Positions 1-12,700 of a stretch of DNA of 64,000 bases are shown one piece after another (the first letter of the stretch is position 1; each line of letters opens with the position of its first letter). The notes under the pieces are model-generated. The model had not been told where the DNA came from. It did no database searches and saw only the letters and a list, made by a program, of their open reading frames with translations. This stretch comes from Dreissena polymorpha (Eukaryota; Mollusca; Bivalvia; Myida; Dreissenidae): positions 5,748,598-5,812,597 of the forward strand of contig NC_068363.1 in the NCBI RefSeq assembly GCF_020536995.1. The letters run 5' to 3'. Made by a program: the position numbers and the translations under genes.

Positions 1-981
1 TTTAAAATTATCTGTTATCATCTGTTTTGTCCTATAACGAATTTTACTGAAATAAATATCAGGGCAAGTTTGAGCTAGATTGAACCAATATCATGGAAAA
101 TAACCCCCAATATTTTAGGTAAAATCAAATGTCATATACAGTAGGTGTCCTGGTAATAGGAATTGGTTAAGTATTTTGCTAACAGATATATTCCAGATCA
201 AACTCGGAGCTATTGGCAGAATAAATTTCACTTATGCATTAACATTAGAAAAAACAACAACACAGGATTGAGACATTAAGGAGACACTGATTGTACACTT
301 GGTTATAATCAGAGGCTTAGCTTAAGCTTCTGACTATAGATTTATTCTGTTTGCTATCAAAATGGACATTAATTTGACATTAAACATATATTCCATTTAC
401 ACATGATATCAGTCCGCTGAGACATTATAAAATAACATATCTACATGTATATTCAAAACACATGTTTTATTTGAGAAATAGCAACATGTACTGTTACAAT
501 TAATTTCAAAACATTACATGTATGTAAAACTATTTAATGTTTACAAACGTTATGAGAAATACACATATAATACCAAAAACGTTATTGGCAGACACCGTAA
601 ATCAAAGAAATCAATAAAATTATAATACAATCAGTCTACTATTAATATCTCGAACTCGGTTATCTCGAGTTCCATGGATATTTATGATGTTTTATCTGAA
701 TAAAATACCTATTATTTTACATTTTTTTACTTGTATCATGTTAGGAATAACTAATAATACGTGTCCGAATTACCAGAAATGCCAATAATTCGATAATTAT
801 GTGAAACCTTGTCCAATACAACTCCGAAATATACATATTGTATACATACAATTATACAATTACTATTGTTACATGAAATCAGACAAGATTTTTCGATGTG
901 TCTTACATAAATTATTCAACTGATTAAGCCCTAAACATTCACAACAAAAAATCTGATGCCTTCACATAGAAAAACAGAAGT
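1..981. other. AT-rich stretch with no gene seen
   Basis: No convincing exon, hairpin element or tandem repeat is seen here. If the minus-strand blocks at 982-2251 are real terminal exons, this would be their 3' UTR and flank. It is rich in short AT runs and contains several possible minus-strand AATAAA signals, none diagnostic. Confidence 0.4.
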
Positions 982-2251
982 TTAAATGATTTCTTCTCCA
1001 ACATGGTCCATGTTGCATGGCTCATCTGTTGTTGAACTGCAAGAAGAAAAGGAAAGGGGATATAAGACTAAATCACATGATTTATATACCCATGGATTAA
1101 CTTCTATATCTTATAAAGATTAACTTAACATAGATTCATATATCTGCTTTGTTAGCGTATGATAGTCGATTGAACTAAATAAAAAAATAATTCCACCAAT
1201 AAGAAAAAAAGCTTCACCTGACATGTTCCGTTTTGCTGTTTGCTGGAGAAGGCCTCCAGTTTTGCCTCTTGCCTGGCGGAAGTTCTTCATCTTCCTGTGA
1301 ATTTAGAAGTAAAAACCATATCATTTAGTATTGTTAAGTAAAATGTTACCATCTATACAGTTTGGTATTTTCAATACAATAAATAAACTACATGTAATCA
1401 AGTTTGTTTAGCAATAGAGAATTAATACTGTTGTGATAAGTATTGCCTAGCTGACAATTAGTTTGATCATTTAAAGTAAACATACTGAAAAAATAATTCT
1501 GATAAATGTCACTTGCAATCCTAATTCAACTGTGAAAAGTTGAAAGTGAATGAAGCAAATCAAACATTAACCGAATTCGCTTATGGATTGTATGAAACAA
1601 AGTCCTCGCAAGGAAAAGAGAAACGCTAAAATGCGTCGTTCAAAGTGATCCATAGGTTATTACAAAGGCATGAATTGCTGCCTAATACATTTACATGTAA
1701 GTGTTCAAGATATAATGAAGCATAAAGATATAAAGATCACGCCATGCTAACCTCATTTAATAAACATATTCTTATTTCTTTTCAGACAACCCGCGTACAT
1801 AAATTGGAAAATAGTCCGCACCCCCTGGTGGCTATGTGCTTTTGTTAAAAACAAAAACAAAGTGTCACTCTTGTCTCAAAATATTGTATGAATCTACCCA
1901 GCGGTTTCAGAGAAGAAAATACGCCCCGCCCGATGGCAACTATGTTTCTTTTAGATATCCATACAATTTAAACAAACTTGATAAAATGTGTTTAAGTACA
2001 ATGATAATACATTTTCTCTAAAAATGACAAGACATTTATTATACAATTTGTATGATTTATTTAACATTTTTGCAAATTTAATTGCACAATACCTCTAAAG
2101 GCATAATTAGGGCTAGATGGGTTGGAATAAAAAAAAAAAAAAATTCATAATAATAATAATAAAAACAATAATAATAATAATAAAAACAAATGCTTACCTT
2201 TTATTCTCAACATCTCAGTACTTTGATTCTTTGTAAATTCCGGTCTTACTG
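982..2251 (-). CDS. Putative 3' exons of an unidentified minus-strand gene
   Basis: Three minus-strand blocks have good splice signals: 2198-2251 (acceptor TTTAG, donor GTAAGC), 1218-1294 (acceptor TTCACAG, donor GTGAAG) and 982-1036 (acceptor CTTGCAG, ending in TAA). The last two join in frame to read a polar C-terminus that includes EDEELPPGKRQNWRPSP and ends DHVGEEII-stop. The first block joins in frame only if the second uses the alternative acceptor GAAG four bases downstream. A second frame through the last two blocks is also open, so the frame is not certain. No family is recognised. It is divergent from the RhoGEF that starts at 3624, so any further upstream exons would have to overlap the RhoGEF 5' region. 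Confidence 0.35.
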
Positions 2252-3623
2252 CTAAACAGACACAAATACCAAGACCAGGGACTCATGTGTAATATTGATG
2301 CCTTATCTCTGTGTGTTGAAGAAACAGGGGCAGAGATTTATTGCTCTGTTTATGTTCCATGTGGTGAAAGGGACCCCAGTGGTCAGCTCTGGCTGATATC
2401 CCTAATCAGCAGCCATGAAGGTGTGAAAGTAGAAAGTACTCAGGTCCAGGGGTAAAGTCTCTAGACTGTACCTGCAGCAAAAATGAGTCACAAATAAATC
2501 CTCCTGTATATTTATCATATCTGTGTCAAAGATATCCTGGTATGAATTGCATAACAACAGCTGCCTATGCAGTTGCAGCTGCTGTGAGATGTTTGGCTTA
2601 TTCAACAAATTGCCTCATGTTACAAACAATAAGATTATGAATGTTTAAAATCAATGAAACATGCAAACAGGAACCTATTTATCATGGTTTTGTGAATTGC
2701 TGAAATTGTTTGAAGAAACAGGTTTGGTGGCTCTACCGGTTTCAAGCTGGGGTTACAGTCAATAAGTTTTCAATGGAAACAGATTGTATTCTGTGATTGA
2801 GGAATATGGTGTAACATTTCCTGTTTGTGTCTTGGGATACCTGATGGGAAGGAGTGTTTAGTTGGATTTTTAACTCTTTGAGCTATAGATCTCATTGGGT
2901 GATTTGAATTTGGGTTGTATGTAAAAAGAGCAAGTCTTTGTGAACAGGTGAAAACTAGGATTCATTTGTTGTTGGATTGATTTGTGAGCAAGCTGTTGAA
3001 GAAATTGATGATAATATTTCTTACTTCTTACTACTATAGTGAAAACATTTTTGCTTTCACAAAAAGTATATAGCATTTTGAGTTGTTTTTTTTTAAGAAT
3101 CTGAAGTGTTTGTGTTTAAGCATCAACATATGTTTTGAAATGTGCAGGTGGATTTGAAGTGGCTGGCTTAATAATCTTCATAGGTTGAAATGGTGTTGTC
3201 AGTAATTGCATTGATTGTAGAAAAAAGCGGAGTAATGATTGACAGACATACAGACTGCTGAAAGAGTAACGCTTTTGGGCACTGCATTCTGTTAGCTCAG
3301 GATAAATGATAATGAATCGGCAGGGACAGTTGGGATCAATTTACTGCAAATTGATGGAACTACATCTTGACTGATGGATAAGACTTGGACATAGATGATA
3401 GCTCGGCTCATAGGCCTTCTGTGAATGATCTAGTTCATTCATGGACACCTGTTATACAATATACTCTCTTTGGAATAAAATACACTATCTTTTACATATC
3501 AAGAAGAGTTTTTTTATAGGAATACTTGTTGGACTGTGTTTCAATGTGGTGACAAGATATCAGTGTTTAAGCTGCTTGTCTAATATTTCATTGTGACAGC
3601 ATAAAAATAGCAAATCATAGATA
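2252..3623 (+). other. Probable 5' flank and UTR of the short RhoGEF isoform
   Basis: The stretch between the putative minus-strand exon (ending 2251) and the ATG at 3624 has no repeat family seen elsewhere in the window and no long open frame. By position it should hold the transcription start and 5' UTR of the RhoGEF first exon, and perhaps a shared promoter with the divergent minus-strand gene. No TATA box or other motif could be assigned with confidence. Confidence 0.3.
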
Positions 3624-3767
3624 ATGGAGAATTTTTCCAAGATCAAGAGACGGATGTCATTTCCGTCCAAAGCGAAATATTCTGTGTTTGCCAACAAGAG
3701 GTTGAGTTTGACTTCTGAAGTGCTAATCTGGAATGCAATTTCTGAAACATCCGTTTATGGAACCAAT
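3624..3767 (+). CDS. PLEKHG4: RhoGEF exon 1: possible alternative first coding exon
   Basis: The ATG at 3624 (A at -3, G at +4) opens a 48-codon exon rich in Lys, Arg and Ser near its start (MENFSKIKRRMSFPSK). It ends at a consensus donor, GTAAGT, in phase 0, matching the phase-0 acceptor of the next exon at 5131. It gives the protein a basic head in place of the SEC14 domain of long family members, so it may be an internal promoter isoform. It could instead be a chance open frame with a chance donor. Confidence 0.6.
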
Positions 3768-6700
3768 GTAAGTCATCATAGAAACTTGATTGAACAACTT
3801 TGATGGTTTTTTTTTGCATCAAGTATGTTGTTATGTCTAGATTTTCCAAGAAATTATTGTTGAATAGTTCCCTTTGTTTTAATAATTTGTGTCCCATGAC
3901 AATATTACTGATTTCTGTGGTTTCTTAACTTAATACATTAAAAACATTAATCAGAAAGAAACAATAAAGACACTGTTGATGATGTTGTAATAGTATTTCC
4001 ATCTTGTTTTAATGCAATAGTTTTCATCCAGAAAACTGGTACTTATTATTATGATGGGAAGTTATGATGATCATAATGATAATAATGAGAAGTACTATTT
4101 AGATTGTAACATATCTTCTGAAAATATTGATGCCAGAAAGTTTGCATTTATATAAATTGCACATTGAAAATTCCAACAATGGGGTATTTATGCAGTACAC
4201 TTTGAAATGTTTTTAAAAAATGAGTCAACAGTGTAATGCGAAAATGGGCCTTAGTACATTTCTGAACAGTGTATGGAAAGACATTACCCTGCATCCATAT
4301 GCCCTAAATGAGAGTCATTATCCCCGCTAATGAGACCGAGAAACCTTGCCTGACCCTATTAAGGGAACAGGGTAGCTCTAAGTCTGAAGCTGCGCTGGCT
4401 GCATATGAAATAATACCCAGTTTTGCACTACCCAGCTGAATAATTGTAATTAATCATTGTAATTTCTTTTATTATATTGACTTTATTTGTATTCCTTGTC
4501 CGTAATACGCAGTTTTGCACTACCCAGCTTAATAATTGTAATTGTAATTAATAATTGTATTTTTTTTATCATATTGACTATTTGTATTCCTTGTCCTTTT
4601 TGTGTTTGCATTCCATTCTTGAAATTACTGTATAAAACTTATTTTGAATTTTACTAAAAATCTGAACTTGTATGATGTAACAGGCGTCTATCTATCCAGG
4701 AGGCTCTTTCTGTCTATGATTTATTTATGGTTAAAAGAAAATTGCTTGTTACAGATAGTATAACTCTGGGCAAGCTTGTGTTGGCTTTACTAACTTCTAA
4801 AGGAAAACGCTTCTCCTGAGGCAAACCATACATACTGAATGTCACACTTTCAACCTTTACCACTCAACAGCAAAGTGAAATGTTCAAACAGCATAAAACC
4901 AGAACAGCCTGCGAGTAACTCGCAGTTTGTTCAGATTTTATGCTGTTTGCTGCTTATCAGTATCTAAGGGTTGGAAATAAAGCCTTAAAAACTTGAATCT
5001 AGTATGAAAGGTCTTTGATTAAATTTAACTTTCTAAGGGACTAAAAATGCGTCAAAAATGCGTTTTCAAGGTGGTAAGGGGTTAAATGAATATCCAAGCT
5101 ATAGTTGCACCTTGTTTATGTGTTTTTCAGATCATCTCTTGGCTGCACACGCAGGGCAACGAGTGTCTACAGCGCCACCTGGCCATGGCCGACAACCTCA
5201 AAGGGATTCGGCAACAGCAGAAGGACTTTGAGAAATTCTACTTTGCTGCCATGGTAACCAGCATTTTTGTGTGTTGTTTGTGATGCCCTGTTGTCATTTC
5301 GTGCAGAAGGCATAGTGAAAGTCGTTTCCATCAGCACTCTGCTTATCAGGGATTATCTTTAACACTTTAACATGATTATTTATGGCTTTTCTCAGTAGAC
5401 CCATTTAAGCCCAACTTACTTTGATCTTGGCCTAATTAACCACAATAATTTAACTTATCTCCACAGCAGTCTCTTCTTATATGAGGCTTAGAGTGATTTT
5501 CACGTCCGTCTGACTGTCCCTATTAGGCTTACGTGATATTTCCCTTCCATCTGAATACTTTAAATGTTACAGTATTGTTAAGATCTGTAAAAATTCCTTA
5601 TCCACAGATATTCTCTTTGAGTACCATACTTTGAGATTGACATGACTTTGGAGGTTAAAATAATTTATTTATTCTTCCAAACCTACTGGGTGCAACATAG
5701 CTGGAAATTTACTTTTACTTTGTTGGAGAAATTTTAAAATTGAATCCAGATTTCCAGATTTGCAAATCTTCCTTGATAATAAAAATGTCCTTCCTTCTCA
5801 TTTTTTATAAAATGTAGCTTTGCTGCATGATTTTACTGCGAGCTAAGCATCATCATACATGATTTGTCTGTTTCTTTTTAACATGGAAGATGAGCAGATT
5901 AGATAGCTAGGTGCTTTGAAGGAGCACATTTTCAATAGGAAATGTTAATAATCATCTTAGATCAAACAAGGTTATGAGATGCCCCAGAATATAACGCTGC
6001 TAAATGATTTGCAATAAATAAAAGATATGGATGCGAGCCAGAAAAAAACTAAGCTTTTATATTTGTTATGTTGTTTTTTTGCGATAAAAGGTATCATATT
6101 TACACTGTATAATTGACAGATAAGGCTAATGTGGTCTTACTGAAAATTGCAAACTGTTTTTCTCAATCCGAATGCATTTACAAATTCAATTCTGGGCCAA
6201 TAGGTGTACTACAGATTGTTAGCTCATCTTTTTTTTGAAAAAAAATTATGAGCTATTGTCATCACCTTGGCGTCGGCGTTGGCGTCGGCATCCAGTTAAG
6301 TTTTGCGTTTAGGTCCACTTTTCTCAGAAAGTATCAATGCTATTGCATTCAAACTTGGTACACTTACTTACTATCATGAGGGGACTGGGCAGGCAAAGTT
6401 AGATAACTCTGGCTTGCATTTTGACTGAATTATGTGCCCTTTTTATACTTAGAAAATTGAAAATTTTGGTTAAGTTTTGCGTTTAGGTTCACTTTTTTCA
6501 GAAAGTAACAATGCTATTGTATTCAAACTTGGTACACTTTATAACTATCATGAGGGGACTGGGCAGGCAAAGTTACATAACTCTGGCGTGCATTTTGACA
6601 GAATTATGTGCCCTTTTTATACTTAGAAAATTGAAAATTTTGGTTAAGTTTTGTGTTTAGGTCCATTTTATTCCTTAAGTATCAAAGCTATTGCTTTCAT

Positions 6701-9700
6701 ACTTGCAACACTTACTAACTATCATAAGTTGACTGTGCAGGCAAAGTAATGTAACTCTGACTGGCATTTTGACAGAATTATGTGCCCTTTTTATACTTAG
6801 AAAATTGAAAATTTGGTTAAGTTTTGTGTTTAGGTCCACTTTATTCCTACAGTATCAAAGCTATTGCTTTCATACTTGCAACACTTATTAACTATCATAA
6901 GGGGACTGTGCAGGCAAAGTTATGTAACTCTGACTGGCATTTGGACGGAATTATGGGCCCTTTATACTTAGAAAATTGAAAGTTTGGTTAAGTTTTGTGT
7001 TTTGGTCCACTTTACCCCTGAAGTATCATAGATATTGCTTTCATACTTGGAACACTCGCAAACTATCATAAGGGTACAGTAAAAGGACAAGTTGCATAAC
7101 TTTGGATGTCATTTTTACGGAATTATGGCCCTTTTTTGACTTAGTAACTTTGAATATATGGTTAAATTTTGTGTTTCGATCCACTTTACTTCTTAAGTAT
7201 CAAAGCTATTGCTTTCAAACTTCAAATACTTTCATGCTATCATGAGGTTACTGTACCTGGCAAGTTGAATTTTACCTAATTTTGCTATAATTGCCATAAC
7301 TTCTTTATTTATGATTAGATTTGATTGATACTTTGACAAAACTACTCTTACCTGACATACCACAACAGACTCCACCCAAACCATCCCCCGTGCCCCCCCC
7401 CCCTCCCCCACCTATTTTATTTTTTTATTTTTTTTAAGATCATCTCACAAATGACCACCACACCCTCACACTATACCCCCCCCCCCCCCAATCCCCCAAT
7501 TTTTTTTTTTTTAAACGGTTAAAAAACACAACTATTTATTTTTATTATTTTATGTTTGAAATACCGTCTAACCATCGCACCCAAGAATCACACCCCCCCA
7601 CCCCCGATTTTTTTATTTTTTTTGCATTTTTTCGCATTTTTGGAAGATAATGTAATAAATGTCCACACCCCCACACTATACACCCCTCTTCACTCCACCA
7701 CCCCTCCTTTGTGATTGAAAATGAGAGTCCCTTCACCTTTAAAAAGAAAATAGATGAGCGGTCTGCACCTGCAAGGCGGTGCTCTTGTTTTTTGAAATGC
7801 TGTGAGACCCTTTCTGAAGATGTCGGCGCTTTAATACTATTGTGTTGATATTTGTTAAGGCATAAATGGGTTAAGTATATTCAAAAGAGCCATTATCTGA
7901 AAAATGATATTTGATGCTTGTGAGTGAAGTTATGTCGCGGGTTAGCATGTGCAGTCCGTACAAGCTAATCAGGGACGACACTTTCTGCCTTGACTGGATT
8001 TTAATTTAGAAGATACTTGATTTAAACGAAAAATTACTTTATGCAGACTGCATAGGCCAATCTGTGATAACACCTGCATGCACATGCTTTAAGTCCAGTT
8101 TTCCCAGAACAAGGCTCAATTTAGATTTCTCAGAACATTATCTAATATTTTTAGTAGAGCATATTTAGCTATGTTTGCCACAGCTCTACCAACTATGTTG
8201 TATATTTATACAGTTTAGCATATAAAATAAACACTCTTAAAATTAGAACACTATATTGTGATAAGATATCAGAAACATATGCTCATCTTCAAAATTATGG
8301 AAGGTAGAAAATAAATGTTTAATGGTGGGGGAAAAAAGATTTCCATGTTTATAGAAGAAGCCACACCACCCAGTTCAAGTATGCACTGGGTAAACAAACA
8401 TTGATGGAAGGATTATTGTATTATCACAGCTCCTGATTGCCTGGTTTGGACAAGAAAGTTGGATAATTTTGAAAGGAAATCTTACAAAGCATGTGGGGTA
8501 AATGTGGAGTTAAATTTTAAACACAAACAGACATGTTATAAACTGCTGTAACTACAACAACTGATGATGTAATGTTTATCAATGGCTGAAATAGACATTT
8601 GTTGTTTGTTAGGTATAGCATTGGTGTATCTTTTAGAAATCTTTGCCATAATTTGGATTATCAGTCTTCAGGTTTGTTAGTTAGTTTGTTTACAATTCAA
8701 GTGTTTCTGAAATTGGTTTCTTTTCTTATTAACTTTTATTTTATAAAAGGTATTTTATTTTGTAATTGGTACCATATTTATTAAATAAATGACGTTTATG
8801 ACAAGTGCGACATATTCACTGAAACAAATGTATAGAAGATGGAAGGTACCAAACTTGTTTTGTTACTTTACAAGTTTACCTGTGCTACAATTGTTGATGT
8901 CTATCAAACAAAATGTGATTTTATTGAGGCAGAAGTTACTGCAACACACATTGCTCATTTGAAGTGACCTATAAATCTATACTACAATACCATAAAACTC
9001 CTTTTTAAAACATTTATCTGTAAAGTTTATTGTTGTGGCGGGTTGCCTACTGTCCTCCTCATACTAGGGTGAAGTATTTGGGAATTTAAAAAAAAGGCTT
9101 ATTTTATGATTATTTACAATTGCTAAATGATTTTTGTGCAAGTTAGCAGCTAGGAAAGCGTTGTTTCAATGTATTGCAAGTACCATCTATTTGAATGGAA
9201 ACTTTGAGGTAAAAGACTGAGAGCTATACATGGTAAAATAGGATATTGTGAAAATATTATTGTAATAAATCATTATGATACTGATTTCATAATGAATTAA
9301 AACATATAACTTTGTAAAATGGCTGATACCATGGAAACTGACTGTTTAAACTACCTTTCTCTGCTAGAATTGATTGGATCATGGATGTATTGATTTTGTC
9401 CCTGCTTTCCTCTGTAAAAGTGTCACTACATTTTACAGTGTTGCCAGGTGAATTATTTCTGTTGTGGATATCAGGAAATAGGTTGACACACATTCCAGGT
9501 ATTTGTTGTGTATAAGTAGGTAATTTGACAAGATCTTGTTATATTGCATGTATATTTTAAATATGAATATTAACGTTTTTTCCGTTACACTGTTTTAATA
9601 ACAATTGTTCAATTTGTGTTTTTGTTGTGTTAAAAGATGACCAGTAATGTCTCTAGGAGATATTTTGTATGTAATTATATATTATAAGTGCACATTTTAT

Positions 9701-12700
9701 TTTTTTTTGGTAATGAAAAATGACTCATCTTGAAATAACAGTAACAGCATTTCTTTTTCACTGAACAATTTTTTTATTAAATGAAAGGCGCACTTGTAAC
9801 TATTTTTAGCTCGGCTGTTTTCGGAGAAAACACGAGGTATTGTCATAGCCAGCTCGCCGTCAGCCGTCCCTCATAGGCGTCGTGCTTAACATTGGCTCTA
9901 AAATCAAAGTGCTTCCTCCTTCAACTTTGAACCTTCATATGTAGATGCACCTTGATGAGTTCTACACGCCACGCCCATTTTTGGGTCACTAGGTCAAAGG
10001 TCAAGGTCACTGTGACCTCTAATATAAAACTTTAACATAGGCTCTAAAGTCAAAGTGCTTCCTTCTACAACTTTGAAACTCATATGTAGATGCACCTTGA
10101 TGAGTTCTACATGCCACACCCATTTTTGGTTCACTAGGTCAAAGGTCAAGGTCACTGGTACCTCTAATATAAAACTTTAACATAGGCTCTAAAATCAAAG
10201 TGCTTCCACCTACAACTTTGAAACTTCATATGTATATGCACCTTGATGAGTTCTACATGCCACACCCATTTTTGGGTCACTAGGTCAAAGGTCAAGGGCA
10301 CTGTGACCTTGCTTTCGCAGCCGAGCGTGGCACCCGTTATGCAGTGCTCTTGTTTAGTATTTGTGGTCTTACAAAACTAAGCCATATGTTGTGTGATTTA
10401 CTTATCAGTCCCTTCAATTGATGTGGAGTAATTGAAGGTCTGTTGTACAAGTGGCACATGTTTTTTGTGTGCTTGATGGTACTTCATGATAGAAAAAAGC
10501 TAGGTCTTCTGATTTGCAATGGAAGTGATTATTGTAATAGAAAATTAACAGCAAATGAGCCATTTTAATTGCATTAACCAACTACATGTACAGTTAAATG
10601 GATGATAATCACACTGAAATATAAAAAAAGGCTATGTTTTTGTTTACAAAATTCTTACACACATTTATCCTCAAAATTGGCAAGAGTATTTAGTTTGATA
10701 ATTATTAGTTTTGAAATGGCAATGTGATGATATCTAAGCATTATTATCTGGAATATTTAGAAAATAAAAATATTAAACAAAATAGTTGTTTCATAGAGTC
10801 AAAGAATGAATACAATGGGTTTGCAATTTAAGAAATGCAGATTTTCCTTTTACTATTTTCTTGTAATGTTGACTCAATTTTCTAGAGTCACAAAGAGAAA
10901 GGCAAGGCTCAGTAGTTCTGTGCTGATATTTTAAGACTTACATATAGTATCAATCCCTGTACTTAGTTTTCTGTGCTGATATTTCCTGAGTCCTATAGAG
11001 AAAGGCAATACCTGTTCTTTGTTTTCTGTGCTGATATTTCCTGAAAATCATGTCATAGAGAAAGGCAATCATCTGTTCTTAGTTTTCTATGCTGATATTT
11101 GCAGAGCCACATAGAGAAAGGCAATGACATGTACTTAGTTTTTTGTGTACTAATATTATCATAGTCACATAAAGTAAGGCAGTTTCAAGAACTTAGATTT
11201 CCATGCTGATATTTCCAGAGTGTAATTGAGAAAATTAATGATCTGTACTATACTTAGTTTGATGTGCTGATATTTTCAGAGTCACATAGAGAAAGGCAAT
11301 GACATATACTTAGTTTTATATGCTGATATTTCCGGAGTCACATAGAGAAAGGCAATGACATATACTTAGTTTTATATGCTGATATTTCCAGAGTCACATA
11401 GAGAAAGGCAATGACATATACTTAGTTTTATATGCTGATATTTCCAGAGTCACATAGAGAAAGGCAATGACATATACTTAGTTTTATATGCTGATATTTC
11501 CAGAGTCACATAGGGATGTACAGTACTAAGTTAGAAAGGCAGTTTCAAGAACTTAGTTTTCCATGCTGATATTTCCAGAGTCACATAGAGAAAGGCAATG
11601 ACCTATTATTAGTTTTCTGTGCTGCTATTTCCAGAGTCACATAGAGAAAGGCAATGACCTATTATTAGTTTCCTGTGCTGATATTTCCAGAGTCACATAG
11701 AGAAAGGCAATGACCTATTATTAGTTTCCTGTGCTGATATTTCCAGAGTCACATAGAGAAAGGCAATGACCTATTATTAGTTTCCTGTGCTGATATTTCC
11801 AGAGTCACATAGAGAAAGGCAATGACCTGTTGGAGGAGGCCAGTGTGCTAGCGCAGTCAGGGGACTTTGATGAGGTCACGGGGTACAAGGAGCTTGCCAA
11901 GATGCTGAAGCGCCACCTACAGCAGTTCTCAGAGAGACTCGAGGAGGCAAGGGAGAGAATTGAGGGCACAACTAAATGTTACCAGCTTCTGGACAAGGTA
12001 AACAATTAGTTTTGAGTGACAATATCATAATCAAACATTGACGTTGACTTGTTTTTCTTTTCTTTAGACTAGTAAATCAGATTTAGGAGTATACATCCCC
12101 ATAATCTCCATAGGAAAACTCGATGTGTAATTTCAAAATTATTGATATTGTAGAATTATTTCATTTCTTTCGTGTTTTTGTGTTGTTTTTAGCTCACCTG
12201 AGCTATTGTGATCGCCTTTTGTCCGTCGTGCGTCCGTCGTCAACATTTGCCTTGTGAACACTCTAGAGGCTACATTTTTTGTCCGATCTTCATGAAACTT
12301 GGTCAGAACATTTGTCCCAATGATACCTCAACCGAGTTACAAACTGGGTCATGCTGGGTCAAAAACAAGGTCACTAGGTCAAAAAAAAGAAAAACCTTGT
12401 GAACACTGTTGTAGTCACATTTGATGCCCAATCTTCAGGTAACTTTGTCAAAATGTTTGTCTTAATGATATGTTGGTTGAGTTAAAAAAGTGTTCCATTC
12501 GGTTGAAAAACATGGCCGCCAGGGGGTGTAGCAGTATTCCTTATATGGCTATAGATAAACCTTGTGAACACTCTAGAAGTCACAATTTTTGCCCAATCAT
12601 CATGAAACTTGGTCAAAACATTGGTTTCATTTATATCTTGGATGAATTCGAAAATGGTCCAGATCGGTGAAAAACATGGCCGCTAGGGGGCGGGGCAGTT

